Positions 15,716-24,500 are shown, counted from the stretch's first letter. The stretch: 64,000 nucleotides of DNA from Deltaproteobacteria bacterium (GCA_013151635.1 JAADHV010000054.1:40272-104271), one strand, 5' to 3'. The notes: generated by a model not told the origin, from the letters alone. Program-made: numbers and translations.

Positions 15716-17557
15716 ATGTTACAAAGACAAAGAAAAAGCCTGACTTTACGGATTGCATTTCCTGTCGTCATCTTGATATTACTTCTCGGGGTGATGCTGG
15801 ACAGGTTTGTCTTAAACGTTATTTCCGATTTTACAAAAGAGCAGATTCAGCGGGACCTCGGGTCTATTTCAAGAATAATCAATAATATATGCGATATTAA
15901 TTTTGAAAATTTATTAATGGAAGGCAAGGCTGATGACAGGCAGGCGCTTACAATCGAACAGGGCCTGGTTCTGGGACAGGTGGAGGATTTACTTGTCCAG
16001 GAAGATTTGCTTGGCATTGTCTATGATAAAAATTTAAAAAAAATACTTTTAAAAACCGATCTGCCATTGGAGCCTGTGAAATGGATGGACCCGGGAAAGG
16101 GCATTAAAGGTTTGAAATCTCTTGGGGAAAATGCCGGAGGATGGTTTGCCTTTTATGAGGAATTTTCGCCCTGGGGCTGGCAGATTATTATTTTGAAAAA
16201 TGAAATAGAGTATTCATCTTTAAAAACAAGGCTGAATAAGGTATATCTGAATACCCTGCTGATTTTGATTTTTGCTTCTGCCCTGCTGATCTTTTTTATT
16301 CACCAAACAATTAAAAAGCCTGTAAACACAATCATCCAAGCGTTAAGGAAGGGGAAAAGACCAAATTATCAAGGCATATATGTCTTTGAATTTTTGAGCG
16401 ATTCCATTACCGGAATGATGGATTCAATAAAGAAAAGTGAGGAAAAATACCGTTCCATTATTGAAACTGCAACCGGTTTTGTATGGGAGGTGGATAAAAA
16501 AGGGAATTATACCTTTATCAGTGAAACAGTTAAAAATATCCTTGGCTATGATCCAAAAGAGCTTTTGGGGAAATCTGCGTTTTTCACCATGCCAGAGAAG
16601 GAAATTGATCGGATGTCACCTGTATTCAGGAAAAATGCATTATGCTTAAAACCTTTTGAAAATCTGGTAAATAAAAACCTGAATAAACAGGGAAGAACAG
16701 TTTTCCTTGAAACAAGAGGGGTTCCCATCATCGCCGAGGATGGCAGGCTTTCCGGTTATAGGGGTGTTAATAAAGACATTACCCTCCAGCTTATTGCCAA
16801 AAAAGAGCATAAGGAACTTGAACGTCATCGCCATCAACTCCAGAAAATGGAGGCAATTGGAACCCTGGCCGCAGGCATTGCCCATGATTTTAATAATTTG
16901 CTGTTCATTATCATGGGCAATGTTTCTTTATCTAAAGTTGGGATTGAAAAAGGCCTGCCTGTGATAAAATATTTAAAACAGGCAGAAGCCGCCTCTGCCA
17001 GGGCAGGAGAACTGGCAAACGAATTGATTACGCTTTCCAAGGGTGGTATGCCTATCCTAACTGTTGGTTCGATAAAAAATCTGCTCGCTGAAACAGCAGG
17101 TTCGATCATTAAAGATGTTAACGTAAAACTTTTATTGCAGATACAAGAAAATCTTTTAACGGTTGAATATGATGAAATCCAGATGAAACAGGTTTTTATA
17201 AATATTATCACTAACGCGCTTGAATCTATGCCCAATGGGGGCCTGATAACCATTGATGCACAAAATCTGTGGAAAAGGGATCATACAGACAAGGTTGAAT
17301 CGTCTCTGCCTGAAAAAATATATGTTAAAATCACATTCAAAGATCAGGGACGAGGGATTGAAAGACAACATCTTGAGAATATATTTGACCCCTATTTCAC
17401 AACCAGGGAAATGGGAACAAAAAGAGGTGCCGGCCTGGGTCTGGCAGTGGTTTATTCTATTGTTTCCCACCATGATGGCAGAATCAGTGTAAGCTCGGAA
17501 CCTGGTTGCGGTACAATGATCACCCTTTATATCCCTGCCTGTGAAAAATCCATATGA
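15716..17557 (+). CDS. PAS-domain sensor histidine kinase paired with a binding protein
   Basis: The 613-residue kinase has a transmembrane helix at about 12-34, a periplasmic region at about 35-175, a second helix at about 177-196 and a PAS domain at about 242-360. The HisKA box has His-390 in GIAHDFNNLL, the NtrB-like variant, and the HATPase has NALESMPNGG, DQGRGIE and GAGLGLAVV. No response regulator gene is adjacent, so it is an orphan kinase by position. The periplasmic loop could contact the binding protein encoded 6 nt upstream. Confidence 0.9.
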   Translation: MLQRQRKSLTLRIAFPVVILILLLGVMLDRFVLNVISDFTKEQIQRDLGSISRIINNICDINFENLLMEGKADDRQALTIEQGLVLGQVEDLLVQEDLLGIVYDKNLKKILLKTDLPLEPVKWMDPGKGIKGLKSLGENAGGWFAFYEEFSPWGWQIIILKNEIEYSSLKTRLNKVYLNTLLILIFASALLIFFIHQTIKKPVNTIIQALRKGKRPNYQGIYVFEFLSDSITGMMDSIKKSEEKYRSIIETATGFVWEVDKKGNYTFISETVKNILGYDPKELLGKSAFFTMPEKEIDRMSPVFRKNALCLKPFENLVNKNLNKQGRTVFLETRGVPIIAEDGRLSGYRGVNKDITLQLIAKKEHKELERHRHQLQKMEAIGTLAAGIAHDFNNLLFIIMGNVSLSKVGIEKGLPVIKYLKQAEAASARAGELANELITLSKGGMPILTVGSIKNLLAETAGSIIKDVNVKLLLQIQENLLTVEYDEIQMKQVFINIITNALESMPNGGLITIDAQNLWKRDHTDKVESSLPEKIYVKITFKDQGRGIERQHLENIFDPYFTTREMGTKRGAGLGLAVVYSIVSHHDGRISVSSEPGCGTMITLYIPACEKSI

Positions 17558-17614
17558 CAACAGGGCCTGTTTTGTATGAGCTCTTTTTATTATTTCATCA
17601 GTCCGGGAAATCAT

Positions 17615-17634
17615 ATGTAAACTTGAGTTTACAT
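17615..17634. promoter_or_regulatory. palindromic activator site (UAS) for the exporter operon
   Basis: ATGTAAAC and GTTTACAT are perfect 8-bp inverted arms around TTGA. The centre lies about 73 bp upstream of the -24 element at 17698, a normal enhancer distance for an NtrC-type activator. The core AAACTT(R)AGTTTACA recurs at 20427, upstream of the kinase gene whose partner is such an activator. Confidence 0.65.
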
Positions 17635-17696
17635 TTCTTTATTATTCAATATTTAAAAATTCTTTAATATCAAGCATTTACAGAATATTATTCTTT

Positions 17697-17712
17697 TGGC
17701 ATCCCTTTTGCT
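17697..17712 (+). promoter_or_regulatory. sigma-54 promoter of the exporter operon
   Basis: TGGCATC, four bases, TTGCT. The GG (17698-17699) and GC (17710-17711) are exactly 10 nt apart. The start of transcription would be near 17723, leaving a leader of about 55 nt with a strong ribosome site before 17778. A palindromic site lies upstream, as expected for an enhancer-dependent promoter. Confidence 0.82.
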
Positions 17713-17777
17713 GTTATATGTATCAGTTGAACATTAAGACCTGTTGCATATGATTAATTTTTAAAAAGGAGGAAAAT

Positions 17778-17966
17778 ATGTCAAAACAAAACACAAACGA
17801 CACATCCGGCTCACTAAGCGGAGAAGACATGGACACTTCAAGTGTGCTTGAAGGTGCTGAGCCCTGGGAACCCATTGAGACCAAGCTGGTGGTCGGGTCT
17901 CTTATCTGTGCGGCTATTGCCTTGGTTATCGGCCTTGCCATAGTTCCGACATCAATTTTCCACTGA
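17778..17966 (+). CDS. small single-pass membrane protein of the exporter operon
   Basis: This 62-residue protein has a polar, acidic, Ser/Thr-rich N-terminal half and one transmembrane helix at about residues 38-57 (VVGSLICAAIALVIGLAIVP). A strong ribosome site (AGGAGG) supports the start. I do not recognise a family. It is the first gene after the sigma-54 promoter, followed closely by another small gene and a YeiH-family exporter, so it may be an accessory subunit or stability factor of the exporter. Confidence 0.75.
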   Translation: MSKQNTNDTSGSLSGEDMDTSSVLEGAEPWEPIETKLVVGSLICAAIALVIGLAIVPTSIFH

Positions 17967-17977
17967 TGGAGGCAGCC

Positions 17978-18271
17978 ATGGCATTGTTTTCAAAATTTCG
18001 CAAAAACAAAAAAGGAAAAACTGTTGAGATGATTCTGGATCATGACGGGAAAAACTGGACTGTTTCCAATGATTCAATCACCCTTGCTGCTCCATCGCTT
18101 GACAGCCTTGACCGCAAGGTTGAAAGAGCCCTTGAAGAAGAACTTAAGCAAGGGCAGTCTATCAACGTATTCATGAGTTTTAACAACGAAGTGATCCCCA
18201 TGTGGATACGGCCTTACATGAATCACTATTTTAACCGTATTCTGGAACTGCCTCTCCAGTATCAGTCATAA
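17978..18271 (+). CDS. small soluble protein of unknown function, exporter operon
   Basis: The 97-residue protein is predicted to be cytoplasmic and basic at its N-terminus, with an alpha/beta pattern (TVEMILDHDGKNWTVSND; LDSLDRKVERALEEELKQ). It has no cysteine or obvious catalytic motif. An in-frame ATG overlaps the previous stop (17966), but GGAGG at 17968-17972 points to the ATG at 17978. It lies between the small membrane protein and the exporter, with gaps of 11-12 nt. The function is unknown. The conserved-looking operon position suggests a role with the exporter. Confidence 0.75.
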   Translation: MALFSKFRKNKKGKTVEMILDHDGKNWTVSNDSITLAAPSLDSLDRKVERALEEELKQGQSINVFMSFNNEVIPMWIRPYMNHYFNRILELPLQYQS

Positions 18272-18283
18272 AGGAGGACACAT

Positions 18284-19927
18284 ATGGCAAAGACACAACG
18301 ATCCTGGTATTCAGGAATGGCAACAACCGAAGACTGGTGGTCAGTCTGGATGGGCCTTGCCTTTTTTGTGCTCGGGCTGTTAACATTGTCCGGCATTGAT
18401 TTAGTGGGCTGGGTTTCATACCCTAAAATATGGGTTGCAAGTTTGCCGGATGGTGCAATAGTAAAAAAAATTGTTACCATGGATAAAGCATTTTATGCCC
18501 TGGGCGGTAAATACAGCCTGACGTCAAAAGCTTTTTATAAGGCGCTTGGCCCCATCGGCTCCATTCTGGTGACCTATGTCGTCTTTACAATTGCCACAAG
18601 CATAGGTGCTTATTTCCAGAAATGGAATGTAAAACGCTTTCTTGCCGGATGGACGATCATCTTTTTTTTAACCTATCTTGTCTGGTTTATCGGCCACAAT
18701 GCTTTTTTTGCGGCATCAGCAGTTGATCTTAAAAAAAGTCATTTCCCCGTAGATACCTTTACCCTCTCGCTTGGCGGGGGCGCATCCTTTATCCTGGCAC
18801 TTATTGTCGGCCTTGTCATCGGCAATTTTTTCAAACCCCTGGCCAGGTATTTAAGTGAGGCTGCCAAGCCTGAATGGTATATCAAGACTGCCATTGTTTT
18901 TCTTGGTGTAAAAGTCGGTTACCTGCCGATAAAGGCGGTTCTCACCGGTGCAAAACTTGGTGCGCACGGTGCGGAAATAGGCCAGCAGATGGCCCATCTT
19001 ACATTTGAACTTTTTACAGCCGGGGCTGCTGCAACCATTGTTGCCTATCTGATTTTCTGGCCGGGCGTATATACGATTTCGCGCCTTATCTTTAAGCTTC
19101 CCCGCAAGACAGCAGCCGTTCTCGGGTCAGCAATCTCCATTTGCGGTGTTTCCGCAGCCGTTGCAACCGGCGGTGCTGTCAGAGCCCGCCCTGTCGTATC
19201 CATCATGGTTTCGGCCCTGGTTGTTGTTTATGCAGTTATCGAGCTTGTGGTCCTGCCAGGTTTTTTTACCCACGTCTGGCCGGGAACAAGTGACCCCATT
19301 GTAGCAGGTTCAGCCATGGGCATGGCAGTTAAAACAGATGGAGCTGATGCCGCAGCAGGTGAACTGCTCGATGAATTCATGCGGGCCAAGGTTGAAAAAG
19401 ATACGGATGGAAAAGTCGTATGGATGCCCGGTGTTATTACTACAAGTGCTGTTATGACCAAGATCTGGATTGATATGTTCATTGGCCTTTGGGCATTTAT
19501 CCTCGCCCTTTTCTGGGTGTACAAGATTGAAAAACATGAAGGGGACCGGGTGCCGCTTTCCGAGGTCTGGTTCAGGTTTCCAAAATTTGTTCTTGGGTAT
19601 TTTGCAGCCTGGTGGATTTACCTTGCGATCTTTTTTGGCCCTGGCCAGTCCGGAACTACCCCTGACGGGCTTGCAATATTAAAAAATGCCAAGGTCGGTG
19701 CTGTTGCCGTGGAAAAAGGAATGCGGAAGCTGTTTTTCATGCTGACCTTTATGAGCCTTGGTATTATAACCGATTTCAGGAAGCTTGCCGAGGCCCAGTT
19801 TGGTAAAATGGTCTGGGTCTATTTTATCTCATTGTTCCTGTTTATTATTCCGGTTGCGATCATCATTGCATACCTGTTTCATCATGGAATGCAGATCCCG
19901 AATATGGCAGGTGTTGTTATAAACTGA
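18284..19927 (+). CDS. YeiH-family putative sulfate/sulfite exporter
   Basis: The 547-residue polytopic membrane protein resembles the putative sulfate exporter (PSE, UPF0324) family. Family features in the middle and end include AKPEWYIKTAIVFLGVKVGY, the glycine-rich LGSAISICGVSAAVATGGA, VWMPGVITTSAVMTKIWID, and FFMLTFMSLGIITDFRKL near the C-terminus. It is longer than typical YeiH (about 350) through an N-terminal extension of about 150 residues with extra membrane helices. A strong ribosome site precedes the ATG. In a sulfate reducer it may expel sulfite or sulfate. The substrate is not proven for this subgroup. Confidence 0.85.
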   Translation: MAKTQRSWYSGMATTEDWWSVWMGLAFFVLGLLTLSGIDLVGWVSYPKIWVASLPDGAIVKKIVTMDKAFYALGGKYSLTSKAFYKALGPIGSILVTYVVFTIATSIGAYFQKWNVKRFLAGWTIIFFLTYLVWFIGHNAFFAASAVDLKKSHFPVDTFTLSLGGGASFILALIVGLVIGNFFKPLARYLSEAAKPEWYIKTAIVFLGVKVGYLPIKAVLTGAKLGAHGAEIGQQMAHLTFELFTAGAAATIVAYLIFWPGVYTISRLIFKLPRKTAAVLGSAISICGVSAAVATGGAVRARPVVSIMVSALVVVYAVIELVVLPGFFTHVWPGTSDPIVAGSAMGMAVKTDGADAAAGELLDEFMRAKVEKDTDGKVVWMPGVITTSAVMTKIWIDMFIGLWAFILALFWVYKIEKHEGDRVPLSEVWFRFPKFVLGYFAAWWIYLAIFFGPGQSGTTPDGLAILKNAKVGAVAVEKGMRKLFFMLTFMSLGIITDFRKLAEAQFGKMVWVYFISLFLFIIPVAIIIAYLFHHGMQIPNMAGVVIN

Positions 19928-19943
19928 CAACTTAACTATTTCC

Positions 19944-19973
19944 CCCGGCAGGAGGACGTCTTCTCCTGCCGGG
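19944..19973 (+). other. strong hairpin overlapping a ribosome-binding site
   Basis: CCCGGCAGGAG (19944-19954) pairs perfectly with CTCCTGCCGGG (19963-19973), an 11-bp GC-rich stem with an 8-nt loop. No U-tract follows, so it is a weak terminator at best. Its 3' arm covers most of GGGAG (19971-19975), the only ribosome site near a five-codon reading frame at 19985-20002 (Met-Ser-Tyr-Tyr-Leu-stop). That frame overlaps the ATG of the next gene by 4 nt. It could limit translation of that gene. Confidence 0.55.
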
Positions 19974-19998
19974 AGAAAACCTTTATGAGTTATTACTT

Positions 19999-20373
19999 AT
20001 GACAATTAATGATATTTTAGCACTTTTTTATATTCTGGCCGGGGCAGCCATTATCTATCTTTTTAAGGAGCGCCGCAAGGCAGTTGCCCTTATTAATCAC
20101 TCTCAGCTGCCTGAACTGTCAATAGAGGATTTTAAGGTTTTAAAGATCCTTCTTAAAACAGCTTACGAACGGATGCTGTACCTTGGTGTATTATTCCTTC
20201 CCCTGGCGTTTTCAACATTCAGGGGAAAAGATAAAATAAGCACTATATTTTTTTTCCTGCTCATCGGGCTGCTTTTTATCTCCAATGTCCCTCCAAGACA
20301 TAAGATCATGGGGCTGCTGGAAAAGAACGGCCTTTCAACTAGTGATTTGCGGCACAGGGGAATCAAACTTTAA
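19999..20373 (+). CDS. small inner-membrane protein, unknown function
   Basis: The 124-residue protein has about three hydrophobic segments (about 6-22, 58-72, 82-97) with basic cytoplasmic ends and no recognisable motif. The ATG has no ribosome site of its own at normal distance. A five-codon reading frame with GGGAG ends at its start codon, which may couple translation. It follows the exporter by 71 nt and may belong to the same transcript. Confidence 0.7.
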   Translation: MTINDILALFYILAGAAIIYLFKERRKAVALINHSQLPELSIEDFKVLKILLKTAYERMLYLGVLFLPLAFSTFRGKDKISTIFFFLLIGLLFISNVPPRHKIMGLLEKNGLSTSDLRHRGIKL

Positions 20374-20426
20374 TACCCCTTGCCCTGGTTTCCTTACCTG
20401 CTTCCCGGCGGGAAATTTGAAAACGG

Positions 20427-20441
20427 AAACTTAAGTTTACA
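20427..20441. promoter_or_regulatory. second copy of the exporter-operon palindrome, upstream of the haem kinase
   Basis: AAACTTAAGTTT is a perfect 12-bp palindrome. The 15 bases AAACTTAAGTTTACA match those at 17619-17633 with one change (A for G). It is about 100 bp upstream of the kinase start at 20543. No sigma-54 element with correct spacing is visible nearby, so it may act in autoregulation. Confidence 0.55.
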
Positions 20442-20542
20442 CTATGGTGTCCTGAAGAATCCATTTTGTGCATTCAATCTTGCTTTTTTTAGCCGGGTTC
20501 TTTATTCTTAAAATCTGGAATCTCAACAGGAGGGCCAGGACA

Positions 20543-22960
20543 ATGTTTGCAACCGGTTTTAACTTACGGCTCAAATTTATTACAGGTCTTGTCATGTTTG
20601 CCCTGGGGCTTGGCCTTTGTATTACCATCATCATATATTTCCATTTTAATTCCATAATGAAATCTGAAATCAGCCAGCGGTCCCGCCTGGTTTTAGCCAT
20701 GTCCGATGCGGTCCAGGACTATGTAAAAACCCAGTTAAGGCCGGAAATGTTCAAGGCCCTGCCCAAAGGCAGTTTTGTGCTCAAGGCCATGTCATCCTCT
20801 TATATTTCAAGACAGGTCATGGCCCGGCTCAATATCCGTGATACATCCGGCTACCACTACAGGAGGGTTTCAATGCACCCTAGAAACCCGAAATCAACCC
20901 CTGATAATTTTGAATCCGGGCTTATCAGAATGTTTGATAAAAATAAAAATTTAAAAACCTGGGAAGATAATACTTATGTCGGCGATAAAAATTACCACCT
21001 GGTCGCCCGCCCTGTCACCTTTACCCGGTCCTGCATGCAATGCCATGGAGATCCGGGGGATGCACCCGAAGAATTGATTAATATATACGGGGATACCAAT
21101 GGATTCCATTATACGCCGGGCCAGGTTGGAGGTGTAGTAGTTGCAGGCTTTCCCGTGGATATGATCAAAACCCCGGTCATAAAAGTCACCCTTAACTACC
21201 TGACACTTTATATCCTAGGCATCATGCTGTTTGCCGGACTCATCAGCCTTTTTTTTGATCGCCTTGTCATGAAAAATTTACATGAACTCACCCAGATTTT
21301 TAAAACACAGTTTTCAGGGGAACAAGAGCAGGGCATAATTGACAGGCTCAGCCGGAAAGATGAAATTGAAGGACTGATTGAAGGTGTTGATGAGCTTGCT
21401 ATCTGCTTGTCAGGCGCCAGGAATGAACTGGAGGACTATGCATTGAACCTTGAAAAAAAGGTGGAGGAAAGGACCGTAAAACTTCATACTGAAGCGGAAA
21501 AGCACCTTTCGGATGTCCATCTTTTTGTTGATCTGCTTTCAGGGTTCAGCGGTGCACAAGATGCAAGGCAGTTAATTTACAATGTGCTTGAAAATGTGGG
21601 AAAACGATTCAGCGCAGACCAGGTGGTTTACCACTGCACAGTTGTTTCTGATAATTTTTATTCCTGGAAAATTGGTCAGGCAGTTAAAGGACTTGAAAAA
21701 AACATTAAAGAACTTTTGTGGAAAGATGAGGTGATTTTTAAAAAAAATAAATTGTATATCCCTGTAAAATCACCGGAAAGTCACTGGGGTATCCTTTGTA
21801 TTTCATGGACTGATCCCCCGGAAAACCAGGACCTTGATACGGCCGTTCTTCTGGCGCTTGGCCACCAGATGGCAATTTTGATTGAAAACATCCAGGCATT
21901 TTCAAACATCAGGTTCCAGAATGATATGCTCCAGTCAATTTTTGAAGGTATTTCAGACCCGTTGCTGCTGATTGATTCCGATTGTCATATCATTATCGCC
22001 AACAAGGGCAGCAGCCGTATCCTGACGGATTGCAACAGGAAAAACCAGGAAGAGAAACTCAAAGGATTTTTATGCCGGAACCCTGTAAAAGGCGAAATCT
22101 GTCATATCCTGGATCAGGTGACAGAACAGGAGAAACCTGTTAGTGAAGAAATCAGAACACCGGACAATAGATACTTTGCCGTTGACCTTTATCCATTGCC
22201 AAGGCAGGACCAGCTTGATTTAAGGATTGTAGTTTATGCAAGGGAAATCACCCTTGAAAAACAAATGATTGAAAGGATGCAGCAGACCGAACGTTTAAGC
22301 GCCATTGGAAAAATGGCCGCAGGGATTGCCCATGAAATCAACAATCCTCTGGGTGTTATCCAGTGTTATATGGATCTTGTCAAAGACGCGGTAAATGACA
22401 GGGCCGTTAAAAAGGATATTGATGTTATTTCAAAGCACACAGGAACCGTTCAAAAAGTTATCCAGGATCTTCTCAACCTCTCAAGGCCAAAACAGGTGAT
22501 TTCCGGTAAATGCAGTATCAATAAAATTGTTTCTAATGTTCTTGAGGTATTCAAAGCCCAGGGAGCATCAAAAAATATTTTAATCTCTTCAAAACTGGAA
22601 GACAACCTGCCTGATATTAAATGTGATGCATCAATCTTGGAGCAGATTTTAACCAACCTGTGGCTGAATGCTTTTGATGCACTGGGCGAACAGGGAGGCA
22701 GGATTCATATTGCAACCAGTCTGTCATCGGCAAAAAAAATTTTACTCTGTATTGAAGACAATGGCCCGGGCATACCAGAAGATGTGATATCCCAGATATT
22801 TGATCCATTTTATACCACAAAGAATGTGGGAAAGGGGACCGGCCTTGGGCTTTCAGTGGTTTATGGATTTATCAGCGAACTAGGGGGAGACATAGATGTT
22901 AAAAGTGATGGGACCACGAGGTTTTATATATCATTCCCCGCAGCAGGGCAATTGACATAA
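20543..22960 (+). CDS. c-haem (DUF3365-like) sensor histidine kinase
   Basis: This membrane kinase of 805 residues has a TM helix at about 12-35 and a periplasmic Tll0287/DUF3365-like domain with a haem-binding motif CMQCH (Cys-164, Cys-167, His-168). A second TM lies at about 205-225, followed by a coiled region, a GAF-like region and a PAS-like region. The HisKA box is AGIAHEINNPLG, and the HATPase has NAFDALGEQGG, DNGPGIPED and GTGLGLSVV. An ATG 75 nt upstream (20468) would add a spurious hydrophobic tail. The ATG at 20543 has AGGAGG nine bases before it and was chosen. It is followed 11 nt later by its NtrC-type regulator. It probably senses redox state or a haem ligand in the periplasm. 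Confidence 0.92.
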   Translation: MFATGFNLRLKFITGLVMFALGLGLCITIIIYFHFNSIMKSEISQRSRLVLAMSDAVQDYVKTQLRPEMFKALPKGSFVLKAMSSSYISRQVMARLNIRDTSGYHYRRVSMHPRNPKSTPDNFESGLIRMFDKNKNLKTWEDNTYVGDKNYHLVARPVTFTRSCMQCHGDPGDAPEELINIYGDTNGFHYTPGQVGGVVVAGFPVDMIKTPVIKVTLNYLTLYILGIMLFAGLISLFFDRLVMKNLHELTQIFKTQFSGEQEQGIIDRLSRKDEIEGLIEGVDELAICLSGARNELEDYALNLEKKVEERTVKLHTEAEKHLSDVHLFVDLLSGFSGAQDARQLIYNVLENVGKRFSADQVVYHCTVVSDNFYSWKIGQAVKGLEKNIKELLWKDEVIFKKNKLYIPVKSPESHWGILCISWTDPPENQDLDTAVLLALGHQMAILIENIQAFSNIRFQNDMLQSIFEGISDPLLLIDSDCHIIIANKGSSRILTDCNRKNQEEKLKGFLCRNPVKGEICHILDQVTEQEKPVSEEIRTPDNRYFAVDLYPLPRQDQLDLRIVVYAREITLEKQMIERMQQTERLSAIGKMAAGIAHEINNPLGVIQCYMDLVKDAVNDRAVKKDIDVISKHTGTVQKVIQDLLNLSRPKQVISGKCSINKIVSNVLEVFKAQGASKNILISSKLEDNLPDIKCDASILEQILTNLWLNAFDALGEQGGRIHIATSLSSAKKILLCIEDNGPGIPEDVISQIFDPFYTTKNVGKGTGLGLSVVYGFISELGGDIDVKSDGTTRFYISFPAAGQLT

Positions 22961-22971
22961 GGATAAAAAAA

Positions 22972-24369
22972 ATGAAGGCCTTTTCCATACTGGTTGTTGA
23001 TGATGAAAAAGATTTTTTAGAAGGGATTATCCGGAATCTTGAAAAAAAATTCACACAAACAAAAATTTTAAGCGCCACATCAGGGGACGAGGCGCTCCAT
23101 CTTCTTTGCAGAAAAGAGATAGGTGTGATGCTGTCTGACCTCCGCATGCCGGGAATCTCAGGTCATGACCTTCTGGTAAAAGGGCTTGAACAAAATCCTC
23201 ACCTGTGTGTGATTATGATAACAGGGTACGGAACCGTTGAAAATGCTGTCAAGGCCTTAAAAAAAGGGGCCTGGGATTTTATTACCAAACCTGTTGAAAG
23301 GGAGGCATTATATCATACTGTTGAAAAGGCAATGGAACATTATGCCCTTGCCAGGGAAAATAAACGACTCCAGACTATCATTAAAACCTTGAGTTCGGAT
23401 TTGAGTGTCCACTTTGAAAGTAAAGCAATGAAGCAGCTCCAGGAGAAAATCACAGCCATTGCCGTTACCGGCTATACCGTCCTTGTTACCGGGGAGTCCG
23501 GAAGCGGCAAAGAATATATTGCAAAAAATATCCATAAATTATCCAGGAGAAAAAATGATTCCTGTCATACCTTAAATTGTCCTGCAATCCCTGAACAACT
23601 ACTTGAAAGTGAACTTTTCGGCCATGTTAAAGGTGCCTTTACAGGGGCGGAGAAAAGCCGTGATGGATTTTTCCTGTCAGCAGACAAAGGAACCCTGATC
23701 CTGGATGAAATCGGGGACATCAGCCCTGCAATCCAGGTCAAGCTGCTAAAATTTTTACAGGATAAAGAGGTAAAACCTGTGGGAAGCAGCAAATCAAAAA
23801 CAACTGATGTCAGGATCATTGCCCTGACAAACCAGGATCTTGAACAAAAAATACTTGACGGCAGTTTCAGGCAGGACCTGTATTACCGCTTAAATGTCCT
23901 TTCCGTGAACGTTCCGCCCCTGCGGGAGAGAAAAGAAGACATCCCGTTACTGGTCAGGAAGTTTATTTTGAAGACATGCCGGGAAATGGATATTGCACCA
24001 ATGGAAATCGACCCTGTTGCATTGTCCTGCCTTTCCCGTCAACCCTGGCCCGGAAATGTAAGAGAGCTTTTAAACTATGTCCGCAGGCTTGTTGTCTTTT
24101 CCAACAGCAAAATCATTGACCCTGCCCTGATTAATCTTGTGGAAGGCAAACTTGACAGACCTTCTTTGCCCCATGGCCACACCCTGTATAAAAATGCAAA
24201 AAAGGAAGTTCTGGATATTTTTTCAAAAAATTATTTGACGAATCTTTTTGATCATACCAAGGGGAATATTGCCAAAACATCAAGAATCAGCGGTCTTGAG
24301 CGTGCGTCCATCCAGAAAATAATCAAGCGACTGAATATTGATATATCCCGTTTCAGGGCAGGAAGATAA
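22972..24369 (+). CDS. NtrC-type sigma-54 response regulator
   Basis: The 465-residue protein is complete. Its receiver has Asp-56 (MLSDLRMPG). The AAA+ domain has Walker A GESGSGKE, ESELFGHVKGAFTGA with the sigma-54-contacting GAFTGA loop, and the Walker B segment LILDEIGD. A C-terminal Fis-type helix-turn-helix follows (KGNIAKTSRISGLERASIQK). It sits 11 nt after the haem-c kinase. With sigma-54 promoter and palindrome pairs upstream of the exporter operon, the simplest model is that it binds the palindrome and activates 17697 (inference). Confidence 0.95.
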   Translation: MKAFSILVVDDEKDFLEGIIRNLEKKFTQTKILSATSGDEALHLLCRKEIGVMLSDLRMPGISGHDLLVKGLEQNPHLCVIMITGYGTVENAVKALKKGAWDFITKPVEREALYHTVEKAMEHYALARENKRLQTIIKTLSSDLSVHFESKAMKQLQEKITAIAVTGYTVLVTGESGSGKEYIAKNIHKLSRRKNDSCHTLNCPAIPEQLLESELFGHVKGAFTGAEKSRDGFFLSADKGTLILDEIGDISPAIQVKLLKFLQDKEVKPVGSSKSKTTDVRIIALTNQDLEQKILDGSFRQDLYYRLNVLSVNVPPLRERKEDIPLLVRKFILKTCREMDIAPMEIDPVALSCLSRQPWPGNVRELLNYVRRLVVFSNSKIIDPALINLVEGKLDRPSLPHGHTLYKNAKKEVLDIFSKNYLTNLFDHTKGNIAKTSRISGLERASIQKIIKRLNIDISRFRAGR

Positions 24370-24395
24370 GGTTTTGTTCTCACGCTTGCAGGGGA

Positions 24396-24424
24396 TTGAC
24401 AGGAGCCTTGTATTTCGTTAAACA
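24396..24424 (+). promoter_or_regulatory. possible sigma-70 promoter for the molybdoenzyme gene
   Basis: TTGACA (24396-24401), 17 nt, TAAACA (24419-24424), about 75 nt before the ATG at 24501. The -35 is perfect and the -10 is weak. Confidence 0.3.
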
Positions 24425-24500
24425 AAATATTTGCAGGTTTGATGCCTCTTGTGTTTAAGGCTTTAAAAAAATTTGAAAACTTTTAAAAAAGAGCGATTTT

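Noticed and set aside
17558..17600. AACAGG-G-CCTGTT short palindrome after the PAS kinase
   Set aside because: It has no loop and no U-tract, so it cannot be a terminator. A single copy with no context.
20468..20542. Upstream ATG that would lengthen the haem kinase by 25 residues
   Set aside because: No ribosome site. The ATG at 20543 has AGGAGG at good spacing and gives a normal N-terminus.
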